From JBBDQZ01 sp040905705 (GTDB lineage: Bacteria; Bacteroidota; Rhodothermia; Balneolales; Natronogracilivirgulaceae): 64,000 nt of DNA. The stretch is taken from positions 36,442-100,441 of the forward strand of contig JBBDQZ010000050.1 in NCBI GenBank assembly GCA_040905705.1, written 5' to 3'. The notes beneath the pieces were generated by a model that did not search any database, had not been told where the DNA came from, and worked only from the letters and a program-made list of their open reading frames with translations. Of this stretch, positions 9,585-18,043 are shown piece by piece. Position 1 is the first letter of the stretch. Each line of letters begins with the position of its first letter. The position numbers and the translations under genes are program-made.

Positions 9585-10133
9585 ATGGAGTTTTTATCGA
9601 CAGCCCTGGAGGATGTGATTGCCATACGTCCTGTTGTTTTCGAGGATAACCGCGGTTTTTTTACCGAGACCTATCTTCTGAATAAATTTCACAAAGCCGG
9701 GATCCACACACCGTTTGTACAGGACAACCTGTCCCGTTCGGTGCAAAATACCCTGCGCGGACTGCACTATCAGATCATCAATCCCCAGGCCAAGCTGGTG
9801 ATGGTGACCTCGGGTGAAATTCTGGATGTAGCCGTGGATATCCGCCGTAACTCGCCCAATTTCGGGAAATATGTGGGTTACCGACTCTCTGCTGCCAACA
9901 AGATTATGCTCTATATCCCGGCCGGTTTTGCCCACGGGTTTTTTGTACTGTCGGAGGAAGCCACTTTTTTGTATAAGTGCAGCGATTATTACAACCCGGC
10001 GGGCGAGCGGGGGATTCGGTGGGACGATCCGGATATTCATATTGAATGGCCTGCTGCCCGGCCAGTTTTATCTGAAAAAGATCAAAAACTTCCGTTTCTT
10101 TCAGAACTGGATAAGAAAGATTTGCCGGCCTGA
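9585..10133 (+). CDS. rmlC: dTDP-4-dehydrorhamnose 3,5-epimerase
   Basis: RmlC epimerises dTDP-4-keto-6-deoxyglucose at C3 and C5. The 182-residue cupin shows the family motifs FEDNRGFFTETY, QDNLSRSVQNTLRGLHYQ with the catalytic His, GEILDVAVDIRRNSPNFGK, IPAGFAHGFFVLSE, and YYNPAGERGIRWDDP near the end. It sits 14 nt after rmlD in the order A-D-C-B. Confidence 0.94.
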   Translation: MEFLSTALEDVIAIRPVVFEDNRGFFTETYLLNKFHKAGIHTPFVQDNLSRSVQNTLRGLHYQIINPQAKLVMVTSGEILDVAVDIRRNSPNFGKYVGYRLSAANKIMLYIPAGFAHGFFVLSEEATFLYKCSDYYNPAGERGIRWDDPDIHIEWPAARPVLSEKDQKLPFLSELDKKDLPA

Positions 10134-10228
10134 TTTCCCGGCGCTTGCACAAGCGTCACATCGACATGCAGGGGCATTTCCCAGCCGATCCGGATTTAAC
10201 AATCATCGTGCATTTATCCTATTAAAGT

Positions 10229-11230
10229 ATGCGTCTATTAGTGACAGGTGGAGCCGGATTTATAGGATCCAACCTGATTTTGTATCTGATCAACCGGCGT
10301 GACGACGTCACGCTGCTGAATCTCGACAAACTAACCTACGCTTCAGATCTGAGCTTTCTGAAACCGGTGGAGGATCATCCTTCCTACAGTTTTGTACAGG
10401 CCGATCTGGTAGACCGCAAGAGGATCGGCGGATTGGTACGGGATTTTCAGCCGGAGGGTGTGATACATCTTGCGGCCGAGTCTCATGTGGACAACTCCAT
10501 CAGGGGGCCGGAACCTTTTGTGATGTCGAATGTAGTGGGAACTTTTAATATTCTCGAAGAGTGCAGGCAGCTATGGATGGAGAGCCCGGCCCGCTTTGCC
10601 GGCAGCCGGTTTTTGCATGTGTCAACCGATGAGGTGTACGGATCGCTGGGCCCGGAAGGTACTTTTACCGAAACCAGTCCGTATGCCCCCAATTCCCCCT
10701 ATTCGGCCACAAAGGCGGGTAGCGATTTTCTGGTGCGATCCTATCACAAAACATTCAACATGAATGTGGTTACCACCAACTGTTCCAACAATTTCGGGCC
10801 GCATCAGCATGATGAAAAACTGATTCCCACCGTTATCCGGAAAGCCCTGGCGCACGAGAGGATCCCGGTCTACGGAAAGGGTAATAATATTAGGGACTGG
10901 CTTTATGTCACCGATCATTGCCGGGCGATTTTCGAAGTATTTCAACGCGGAAAAGCCGGCGAAACCTATAATGTCGGGGGGCATAACGAATGGAAAAACC
11001 TCGATCTGGTGGAACTCCTTTGTGACCTGCTGAACGAGCTCAAAGGAGAGGGGCCGGACGGGGACTACCGAAAACTGATCACTTTTGTAACCGACCGGGC
11101 AGGGCACGATCTGCGTTATGCCATTGATCCGTCAAAAATCGAATCCGAGATCGGCTGGAAGCCCGTAATGCATTTTAACGATCAACTTCGCGAGACGGTT
11201 TTATGGTATATCAAACGCTACAAAAAATAA
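10229..11230 (+). CDS. rmlB: dTDP-glucose 4,6-dehydratase
   Basis: RmlB converts dTDP-glucose to dTDP-4-keto-6-deoxyglucose with bound NAD. The 333-residue extended SDR carries LVTGGAGFIGSNLILYL at the N-terminus, HLAAESHVDNSI, STDEVYGSLG, the catalytic YSATKAGSDFLV (Tyr and Lys), TNCSNNFGPHQ and GKGNNIRDWLYVTDHC. With rmlA, rmlD and rmlC it completes the four-enzyme dTDP-L-rhamnose pathway in one operon. The 95-base gap from rmlC holds nothing recognisable. Confidence 0.95.
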   Translation: MRLLVTGGAGFIGSNLILYLINRRDDVTLLNLDKLTYASDLSFLKPVEDHPSYSFVQADLVDRKRIGGLVRDFQPEGVIHLAAESHVDNSIRGPEPFVMSNVVGTFNILEECRQLWMESPARFAGSRFLHVSTDEVYGSLGPEGTFTETSPYAPNSPYSATKAGSDFLVRSYHKTFNMNVVTTNCSNNFGPHQHDEKLIPTVIRKALAHERIPVYGKGNNIRDWLYVTDHCRAIFEVFQRGKAGETYNVGGHNEWKNLDLVELLCDLLNELKGEGPDGDYRKLITFVTDRAGHDLRYAIDPSKIESEIGWKPVMHFNDQLRETVLWYIKRYKK

Positions 11231-11336
11231 ATAAGAGGAACCGGATGCGTGTCTCATCGCGGCACCGGTGTTCCGATCCGCAACAAAGTGAAATATGAAC
11301 AAAGTGTAATATGATATTTGAAAGGACATAATCATT

Positions 11337-11816
11337 ATGACGAGGAAATACTGGTTGATGAAATCGGAACCCGACGAGTTCGGTATTGACGATTTGATGA
11401 GCAGGGAAAACGGCACCACGTACTGGGAAGGCATACGCAATTACCAAGCACGCAATTTCATGCGGGATGAAATGCGGGTTGGAGACGGTGTGCTGTTTTA
11501 CCATTCCCGTGTTCGCCCGCTTGTGGTTGCCGGGACCATGGATGTTGCCAGTGAACCGTATCCCGACCCTTCGCAATTCGATCCGGATTCCAGGTATTTT
11601 GATCCCAAGAGCACCAGACAGCATCCCAGGTGGATGTTGGTGGATGTCCGGTTTACAGCTAAATTTGATCCGCCGGTGACCCGCGAGCAGATTATGCAGA
11701 CACCCGGCCTGGAGGAAATGATGCTCATCAGAAAGGGCAGCCGCCTTTCCATACAGCCGGTAACCGAACAGGAGTGGAAGATTATTCATGAATTGGCTGG
11801 AGTGGAGCCCAAATGA
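11337..11816 (+). CDS. EVE domain protein
   Basis: This 159-residue protein is a single EVE domain, a PUA-like fold also found in human THYN1. It starts YWLMKSEPDEFGIDDL and continues WEGIRNYQARNFMRDEMRVGDGVLFYHS, both typical of the family. EVE domains are thought to recognise modified bases in DNA or RNA. The bacterial stand-alone form has no firmly established cellular role. Its stop overlaps the start of the dCTP deaminase gene by 4 nt (ATGA), so the two are translationally coupled. Confidence 0.88.
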   Translation: MTRKYWLMKSEPDEFGIDDLMSRENGTTYWEGIRNYQARNFMRDEMRVGDGVLFYHSRVRPLVVAGTMDVASEPYPDPSQFDPDSRYFDPKSTRQHPRWMLVDVRFTAKFDPPVTREQIMQTPGLEEMMLIRKGSRLSIQPVTEQEWKIIHELAGVEPK

Positions 11817-13051
11817 CATCAAACAGAAATAGTTCCCATGTCAATGAAGCCTCCCAAGAGGACAAACTGGTTATTCGGACCCGCGGGATCCTGCCGATCC
11901 AGCACCTCAAAAAGTTGCATAAATTTGGCATTTTACAATCCGACAGCCGGTATCCGATCCTGGATGACCAGTTTCAGCCCAATTCCATGGATCTCCGCCT
12001 GGGGACTACGGCCTACCGTGTGCGCTGCAGTTTTCTTCCGGAAAACGAGACGGTGGAGAACAAACTTCAGAAACTAACGCAACACAAACTGGATCTTCGA
12101 AAAGGGGCGGTTCTCGAACAGAATTGCACGTATCTGATTCCGCTTTTGGAATCGTTGCATTTGCCGCTGACCCGGAGCATGATCCCCGAGCCGGCGGGGG
12201 CTTCGGAGCCGGCCCGGACGCTATTGACCGAGGAATTGATTACCGCCAAAGCCAATCCCAAAAGCAGTACCGGAAGACTGGACATTTTCACCCGTCTTAT
12301 CACTGACTTTTCCCATAGGTTTGAGGAGATTTCCGCCGGATATCGGGGCCGTCTCTATCTCGAAGTAGTTCCAAAATCGTTTCCGATCCGGGTGCGGACC
12401 GGTCAGCGGCTGAATCAGATCCGCATCCGCCATGGCCAGGCGGTGCTCAGCGATCAGGATATTCTGCATACCCACCTGCAGGATCCTGTGTTGTTTGATG
12501 AGTATGGCCAACCTCTGCCGGTAGATGACCTGAATGTAAAAGACGGACTTTTTATGAAAGTCAGCCTCCACGGCTCTGAAGGGGATATTGTTGGCTACAA
12601 AGCCAAGAAGCACCGGGATCTTATCGATCTTGAAAAAACGAATTTCTACCATGTACAGGCGTTTTGGGATCCGATTTATGCCCGTGAAGATGATTATCTG
12701 ATTCTGGAGCCCGAAGCTTTTTACATTTTTGCATCCAGGGAGCGGTGCCGTATTCCCCGTCACCTTGCTGCTGAAATGATTCCTTACGATACCGGCTCCG
12801 GTGAGTTGAGAACCCATTATGCCGGGTTTTTTGATAGCGGATTCGGCGGGGAGGCTGAAGAAGGAGGCGCCAAGGCGGTCCTGGAAGTTCGCTCCCATGA
12901 TGTGCCGTTTTTAGTGGAAGACGGCCAGACATTTTTCCGGATGGTTTTTGAACCGAATACGGCAGCTCCCGATTTTGTCTACGGGGATGAATTGAAAAGC
13001 CATTATCAGGGACAGTTTCTGAAACTCGGTAAACATTTCAAAGACGGTTAA
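11813..13051 (+). CDS. 2'-deoxycytidine 5'-triphosphate deaminase, long form
   Basis: The protein has 412 residues and resembles the long DCD family (PF06559-type), which contains two dUTPase-like halves. These enzymes deaminate dCTP to dUTP as the first step to dUMP and dTTP. Recognisable parts are QPNSMDLRLGTTAYRVR near residue 60, YRGRLYLEVVPKSFPIRVRTG in the middle, and the C-terminal repeat HYAGFFDSGFGG with AVLEVRSHDVPFLVEDGQ. A separate dUTPase (dut, at 24.6 kb) would process the dUTP. The gene overlaps the EVE gene by 4 nt and is followed 21 nt later by rsmE, so the three form one transcription unit. Confidence 0.85.
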   Translation: MTSNRNSSHVNEASQEDKLVIRTRGILPIQHLKKLHKFGILQSDSRYPILDDQFQPNSMDLRLGTTAYRVRCSFLPENETVENKLQKLTQHKLDLRKGAVLEQNCTYLIPLLESLHLPLTRSMIPEPAGASEPARTLLTEELITAKANPKSSTGRLDIFTRLITDFSHRFEEISAGYRGRLYLEVVPKSFPIRVRTGQRLNQIRIRHGQAVLSDQDILHTHLQDPVLFDEYGQPLPVDDLNVKDGLFMKVSLHGSEGDIVGYKAKKHRDLIDLEKTNFYHVQAFWDPIYAREDDYLILEPEAFYIFASRERCRIPRHLAAEMIPYDTGSGELRTHYAGFFDSGFGGEAEEGGAKAVLEVRSHDVPFLVEDGQTFFRMVFEPNTAAPDFVYGDELKSHYQGQFLKLGKHFKDG

Positions 13052-13072
13052 TGCATTGGTGCCCCGCGTGTT

Positions 13073-13828
13073 ATGGATGACTATTTCCTTTTTTATGTGT
13101 CGCCGGAACATATTCAGGGTGGCCGGATCCTGTTTCCCGGGGAAGAGGCACGCCATCTTGTCCAGGTATTGCGAAAACGGCCGGACGATGTAGTCCGGGT
13201 GACGGATGGAGCCGGCCGGCGCATGAAAGTCCGGCTGATACAGGCGGACAAAAAGCAGGTGACAGGGGAGATTATGTCCACGGAGGAGGTACCTTCAGGG
13301 CCGGAGCTTATTCTTGCGATGGGGATGATACGCCGGCGCGACCGGCTCGAGTTCGCTATTGAAAAAGCTGTGGAACTGGGGGCATCCCGGATCGTGCTCG
13401 TCCGCTCCGATCATGCGGAAAACGTGTCGCTGAAACCGGGGCGCATTGACCGGATCATCATTTCCGCTATGAAACAGAGCCTGCACTGCCGGCTTCCGGC
13501 CTGGGAGGAACGCGGCAGTTTCCACGATGTGCTTGCCGCTTATGGGGACAACAGAAAGGTTTTCTTGGCTCATCCCGAGGGGGTGGATATGGAGTACAGC
13601 ACAAATAAAGAGAGGGGAGATGAAACGGGGCCTGGTTTTAATTCGGTGATGCCGGGTGCATCTCCCACGGGATGCCTTCTCATGGTTGGGCCTGAAGGGG
13701 GATTTTCAGAAGTAGAAATGGAACAGGCTGTCACTTCCGGTGCTCAACTGATCAGGCTTGGAACAAAGCGACTGCGTACGGAAACAGCTGTTTGTGCATT
13801 GATGGTTCTTGTTTCCTGTTCGAAATAA
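13073..13828 (+). CDS. rsmE: 16S rRNA m3U1498 methyltransferase
   Basis: RsmE methylates N3 of U1498 in 16S rRNA using SAM. The 251-residue protein has an N-terminal PUA-like part (FPGEEARHLVQVLRKRPDDVVRVTDG) and a C-terminal SPOUT domain. The domain forms the trefoil-knot cofactor site with MVGPEGGFSEVEMEQA and IRLGTKRLRTETAV, both diagnostic. The start ATG 13073 lies 21 nt after the dCTP deaminase stop. The gene converges with the S41 protease gene. Inserted residues around 180-200 (NKERGDETGPGF) look like a lineage-specific loop. Confidence 0.93.
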   Translation: MDDYFLFYVSPEHIQGGRILFPGEEARHLVQVLRKRPDDVVRVTDGAGRRMKVRLIQADKKQVTGEIMSTEEVPSGPELILAMGMIRRRDRLEFAIEKAVELGASRIVLVRSDHAENVSLKPGRIDRIIISAMKQSLHCRLPAWEERGSFHDVLAAYGDNRKVFLAHPEGVDMEYSTNKERGDETGPGFNSVMPGASPTGCLLMVGPEGGFSEVEMEQAVTSGAQLIRLGTKRLRTETAVCALMVLVSCSK

Positions 13829-13873
13829 AAAATTGATACTGGATATCCTCCATGGTTTAATCCGGAATCGGCC

Positions 13874-13902
13874 ATGGGTATCCGTAGTAAGAAAATACCC
13901 AT
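13874..13902. terminator. Stem-loop between convergent rsmE and protease genes
   Basis: ATGGGTAT and ATACCCAT form an 8-bp stem with a 13-nt loop in the short gap between two convergent genes. It may act as a bidirectional terminator, but neither strand has a strong U-run after it. Confidence 0.3.
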
Positions 13903-13913
13903 CACAAACCATC

Positions 13914-15770
13914 TTAATTTTCCTTCATAGCCTGCAAATCCTGTACTTCCGGCCACAGGGTAAGGGCCACTTCCACCATAAAGTCCACTTCGTCATTGAT
14001 AACAGGATAATAATATTCATTTCCCCAGACCTGACGGGCAAGATTCGCTTTCATCAATCCAAGCGGACTGGGGAGTTGTTTTTTCAGCATCTCCTCATTC
14101 AGATATAATTTACTGTCTTCGAAATGAGCCGTAGTTACGGTATCAGACACGACCAGGCCGCTGTCTTTCATACGTTTCAGGAAATCCTCCACACTGCTTT
14201 CGGGCCATTTGAAATCGGCACGAAAATCGCTAAAATGGTCTCCCCACTGTTCACGGAATGAGGTACTGTTTCGATCGATATATTCACGTACAAATTCAGA
14301 TCCGATATTGTTTCTTCGCATCAGTGTAAACAGTTCATTGGTGGGGTCAAGGTCCACAATGTGATCCGGGACCACCCCTCCTCCGCCATAGACTTCACGG
14401 CCGGCCGATGTAGTATAGCGCAAAGAATCGGGAATACCCTGAATGAAATTGCTGACATCACCGGAAGCATCCTCGTTACGGTTATAAATTTCATATACAT
14501 AGTTTTCCCGGCCGTCATTATAGGGTTTCTGAATTGCTCTTCCACTTGGGGTTAAATACCGGGAAATGGTAATGCGAATATTACTTTTGTCCGGCAGTTC
14601 ATACTGCTGCTGGACCAGCCCCTTTCCAAAAGTCCTCCGCCCGACAATCAGGCCCCGGTCGTGATCCTGGATTGCGCCACTGACAATCTCACTTCCTGAG
14701 GCGGAACCTTCATCTACAAGCACGATCAACGGTAAATCCTGATAGGGGCCGTTGTATCGAGCCCGGTATTCCGAATTGAACCGGGCGTGCCTGCTTTGTG
14801 TAGAAACCAGAGGGGTCCCTCTCGGGAAAAAGTCATTGGTTATGCGTACCGCCTGCTCAAGATATCCACCGGGATTGCCCCGGAGATCGAGAATCAGCCG
14901 TTCCATGTTTTGCTGACGCAGGTCTCGCATGGCTTTTGTAAACTCCTCATGCGTAGTAGCCGCAAAACGGTTGATACGAATATAACCCGTTTGTTCATCC
15001 AGCATATAGGAAGAGTCAACCGTGTAGAGCGGTATTTCGTCCCGGACAATGGTGAAGTCAAGCAGATCTTGCACCCCCGGCCGCAAAATACCGACGGTCA
15101 CTTCGGTTCCTTTGGGCCCGCGAAGACTGCTTACCACATCCTGCTCGCTGAATCCGATAGAGGATTCACCGTCAATACTAACTATCCGGTCTCCGGACCG
15201 GATTCCCAGCTGTTCGCTCGGGCCGTTGGAAATGGCCGAAATAACGGTGATGGTATCATCAATCACCTGAAACTGGATGCCGATACCTTCGAATCTTCCT
15301 GAAAATTCGTCCTGAATGCGCTCGCTGGTTTCCGGCTGGATGTAGACGGAATGCGGGTCAAGCGGCCGGAACATGGCATTGATAGCGTCTTCCACCCGTC
15401 TGTTCATATCTTTCTCTTCACCGGCATTGTTTTTCAGGTACAGATAGGCTTCTTCAAATTTTGAAAATGCCTGCCTGAGGGAAGTGACGTTGAGATCGGT
15501 GAAAGTGGTGTCAAGCGGTGTTCCCGAAATATCGAAGGTAGAGTCGGACAAGTTGCTGACAAATCCTCGCATACTGTTTTTGAACAATTCGTCGATATGG
15601 ACTTCATCGACATGATTTTCAATAATTTTGCTTTGAACCTCATTATATTTTCTGAGATGAATCTCGTCTGTATTGGCTGTCATTATGCGATCGATGCCGG
15701 TAAGGTACAGGATCGCAAAGACCAACAAAATGGAAAACAGGGGCGGGGCAAGAAAGCGTTTCAGACTCAT
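13914..15770 (-). CDS. S41 family C-terminal processing protease
   Basis: This 618-residue protein is a tail-specific protease of the Prc/CtpA type. An N-terminal membrane anchor (about residues 8-27) places the catalytic part in the periplasm. A PDZ domain follows (FEGIGIQFQVIDDTITVISA to GPKGTEVTVGILRPG), and then the S41 catalytic core. GSASGSEIVSGA carries the nucleophilic Ser and GRRTFGKGLVQ the general-base Lys. A long C-terminal helical region extends beyond the core. Such proteases trim or degrade envelope proteins. The gene lies alone downstream of hslU across a 276-base gap and probably has its own promoter. Confidence 0.92.
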   Translation of the reverse strand: MSLKRFLAPPLFSILLVFAILYLTGIDRIMTANTDEIHLRKYNEVQSKIIENHVDEVHIDELFKNSMRGFVSNLSDSTFDISGTPLDTTFTDLNVTSLRQAFSKFEEAYLYLKNNAGEEKDMNRRVEDAINAMFRPLDPHSVYIQPETSERIQDEFSGRFEGIGIQFQVIDDTITVISAISNGPSEQLGIRSGDRIVSIDGESSIGFSEQDVVSSLRGPKGTEVTVGILRPGVQDLLDFTIVRDEIPLYTVDSSYMLDEQTGYIRINRFAATTHEEFTKAMRDLRQQNMERLILDLRGNPGGYLEQAVRITNDFFPRGTPLVSTQSRHARFNSEYRARYNGPYQDLPLIVLVDEGSASGSEIVSGAIQDHDRGLIVGRRTFGKGLVQQQYELPDKSNIRITISRYLTPSGRAIQKPYNDGRENYVYEIYNRNEDASGDVSNFIQGIPDSLRYTTSAGREVYGGGGVVPDHIVDLDPTNELFTLMRRNNIGSEFVREYIDRNSTSFREQWGDHFSDFRADFKWPESSVEDFLKRMKDSGLVVSDTVTTAHFEDSKLYLNEEMLKKQLPSPLGLMKANLARQVWGNEYYYPVINDEVDFMVEVALTLWPEVQDLQAMKEN

Positions 15771-16046
15771 TGCTGCAACGGGTTGATTAATGGTAAGAAA
15801 CCGTAAGTTTCTGTAAGTATCTGTGTGTGATTGCTTCCGATTTAACGGCAGTTACCGGCCGTTGTTATCTGCTACATACCATGCCTGATAATTACATAAC
15901 ATATTATTCACATTCAAGGACGTATTTGGACGGGTGGTGGCATTCAGGGGTGTGCAGGCAACCGGTAAAAAGGGAATGACTGCATGTTAAAGTGTATAAT
16001 AACTGACGGTTAAAGTATATAAAATGAAACTGGTTCAGAGTAACGA

Positions 16047-17477
16047 TTAAAGAATGTAGTGGCTGAGGTCTTTGTTGCGGATCAGTTTCTCCAGCTGGCG
16101 TTCTACATAAGCTTTGTCAATCTTTACTTCACCGCTGCTGATGTCGTCCGGAATGATAAACTGTAATTCTTCCAGTACTGTTGACAGAATAGTATGCAGG
16201 CGTCTGGCTCCGATATTTTCTATCGATATATTGATCTCGGCGGCCACATGGGCAATTTCCCTGATGGCTTCGTCAGTAAATTTCAAGGTAACTCCTTCGC
16301 TCTCCATCATGGCCATGTATTGCTTGGTCAAAGCGTTTTTGGGCCGCGTGAGGATTTTGTAGAAATCTTCCTCGGTCAATGAGTCCATTTCCACACGTAT
16401 AGGAAAACGGCCCTGAAGTTCGGGAATCAGATCGGATGGTTTGGCTGAATGGAATGCGCCGGAGGCGATAAACAGGATATGGTCGGTTTTCACCATACCG
16501 TATTTGGTAGATACATTCGACCCCTCAACAATAGGGAGCATGTCCCGCTGAACACCCTGGCGGCTGACATCCGGACCCCCGCGACCGTCACCGGTTGTTG
16601 CACCGGCAACCTTGTCGATTTCATCGATAAAGACGATCCCCGAATTCTGAACCCGGTCAATGGCTTCCTGAATAGCCGCTTCGTTATCAATAAGCTTTTC
16701 GGTCTCTTCATTGAGCAGAACCGGGCGTGCATCACGGATTTTCATTTGCCGTTTCTTTGTGCGGGATTTAGTCAGATTGCCGAGCATGTCCTGTAAATTA
16801 ACGCCCATTTCTTCCATACCGCCCGGGCCAAAAATTTGCATCATGGGATTTTGTCCGGTTGGCTGCACATTGAGTTCAACCTTGCGATCTTCCAGTTCAT
16901 CGTTACGCAGTTTTTCACGAAATTTCTCACGAGTACGGTGATTCAGTTCGTCGTTGGTGGCATTGGCGGGATCAAACGAAGAATCGGTCGATTGAAAACC
17001 GGTTCGCTGGTCGCTGCCGGGCTTCTTGACGGGAGGGATCAACAGGTCGAGAATACGCTCCTCCACTTGTTCGGTTGCTTTGTCCATCACTCGTTGTTGC
17101 ATTTCCGCTTTTACCATGGAAACGGCAATATCGGTGAGGTCCCGGATCATAGATTCCACATCACGACCTACATAACCCACTTCAGTATATTTGGAAGCCT
17201 CCACTTTTACAAACGGAGCCCGGGAGAGTTTGGCCAGGCGACGGGCAATCTCGGTTTTTCCAACGCCGGTCGGCCCGATCAGGATGATGTTGTTGGGTAC
17301 GATCTCTTCGCGGATCAATTCATCCGCGTTGAGGCGTCTCCACCGGTTCCTCAAAGCGATGGCGACTGACTTCTTGGCATCGGTCTGGCCAATGATATAC
17401 GTATCCAGCGCTTCGACAATCTGCCGGGGTGTTAAATTATTATCTTTTGTTGCAGAAAGCTGATTACTCAAGGTCAA
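16047..17477 (-). CDS. hslU: HslU ATPase subunit of the HslVU protease
   Basis: HslU is the AAA+ hexamer that unfolds substrates and feeds them to the HslV peptidase in the cytosol. The 476-residue protein begins with LTPRQIVEALDTYIIGQTDAK and has Walker A GPTGVGKTEI and Walker B FIDEIDKV. A long I-domain occupies about residues 110-240. The sensor and arginine-finger region GRFPIRVEMDSL follows. The C-terminus DLSHYIL matches the tail that docks into HslV. Its start overlaps the end of hslV by 14 nt, so translation is coupled. Confidence 0.96.
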   Translation of the reverse strand: MTLSNQLSATKDNNLTPRQIVEALDTYIIGQTDAKKSVAIALRNRWRRLNADELIREEIVPNNIILIGPTGVGKTEIARRLAKLSRAPFVKVEASKYTEVGYVGRDVESMIRDLTDIAVSMVKAEMQQRVMDKATEQVEERILDLLIPPVKKPGSDQRTGFQSTDSSFDPANATNDELNHRTREKFREKLRNDELEDRKVELNVQPTGQNPMMQIFGPGGMEEMGVNLQDMLGNLTKSRTKKRQMKIRDARPVLLNEETEKLIDNEAAIQEAIDRVQNSGIVFIDEIDKVAGATTGDGRGGPDVSRQGVQRDMLPIVEGSNVSTKYGMVKTDHILFIASGAFHSAKPSDLIPELQGRFPIRVEMDSLTEEDFYKILTRPKNALTKQYMAMMESEGVTLKFTDEAIREIAHVAAEINISIENIGARRLHTILSTVLEELQFIIPDDISSGEVKIDKAYVERQLEKLIRNKDLSHYIL

Positions 17478-18006
17478 GAAGGGTTAAATTGTGATTGGTG
17501 TATATACAGATATCGGCTGCGATGTGTAAAGATTGTTCAACAATTTCCCGGGCGGAAAGAGAAGCGGCATTTGTTGTAAGAGCTCTGGCAGCCGCCTGGG
17601 CATAAGAACCTCCGCTTCCGATGGCAAGGATATGATCATCCGGTTCGATGACATCCCCCTGCCCGGAGATTAACAGGCCCCGTTCCTTGTTCATTACAGC
17701 CAGCAGAGCTTCAAGTCGCCTGAGATAGCGGTCCTTGCGCCATTCTTTGGCCAGTTCTACGGCCGCACGGTCGATATTGCCGTTGTACTGATTGAGTTTG
17801 TCTTCAAAACGTTCAAAAAGGGTAAAAGAGTCTGCGGTGGAACCGGCAAATCCCGCCAGAACCTGTTTGTTATAAAGATAGCGAACCTTCTGGACATTGG
17901 CTTTCATGACAACTTTATCAAGGGTAGCTTGTCCGTCCCCGCCGATACAGGCGCTGCCGTTATGTATGATTCCAAGGACGGTGGTGGCTTCGAGCTGAAA
18001 GGCCAT
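17464..18006 (-). CDS. hslV: HslV peptidase subunit
   Basis: HslV is the proteasome-related Thr peptidase that forms a double hexamer capped by HslU. The 180-residue protein has GDGQATLDKVVMKANVQKVR and GFAGSTADSFTLFERFE, both family signatures. The catalytic Thr is residue 8, in ATTVLGI. A seven-residue propeptide must therefore be removed, whereas E. coli HslV starts at Thr after Met loss. The gene follows the RNase E/G gene after 37 nt. Confidence 0.95.
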   Translation of the reverse strand: MAFQLEATTVLGIIHNGSACIGGDGQATLDKVVMKANVQKVRYLYNKQVLAGFAGSTADSFTLFERFEDKLNQYNGNIDRAAVELAKEWRKDRYLRRLEALLAVMNKERGLLISGQGDVIEPDDHILAIGSGGSYAQAAARALTTNAASLSAREIVEQSLHIAADICIYTNHNLTLLDLE

Positions 18007-18043
18007 AAAGGAAGAATATAGGGTGATGTGTTTGTATGATTGG

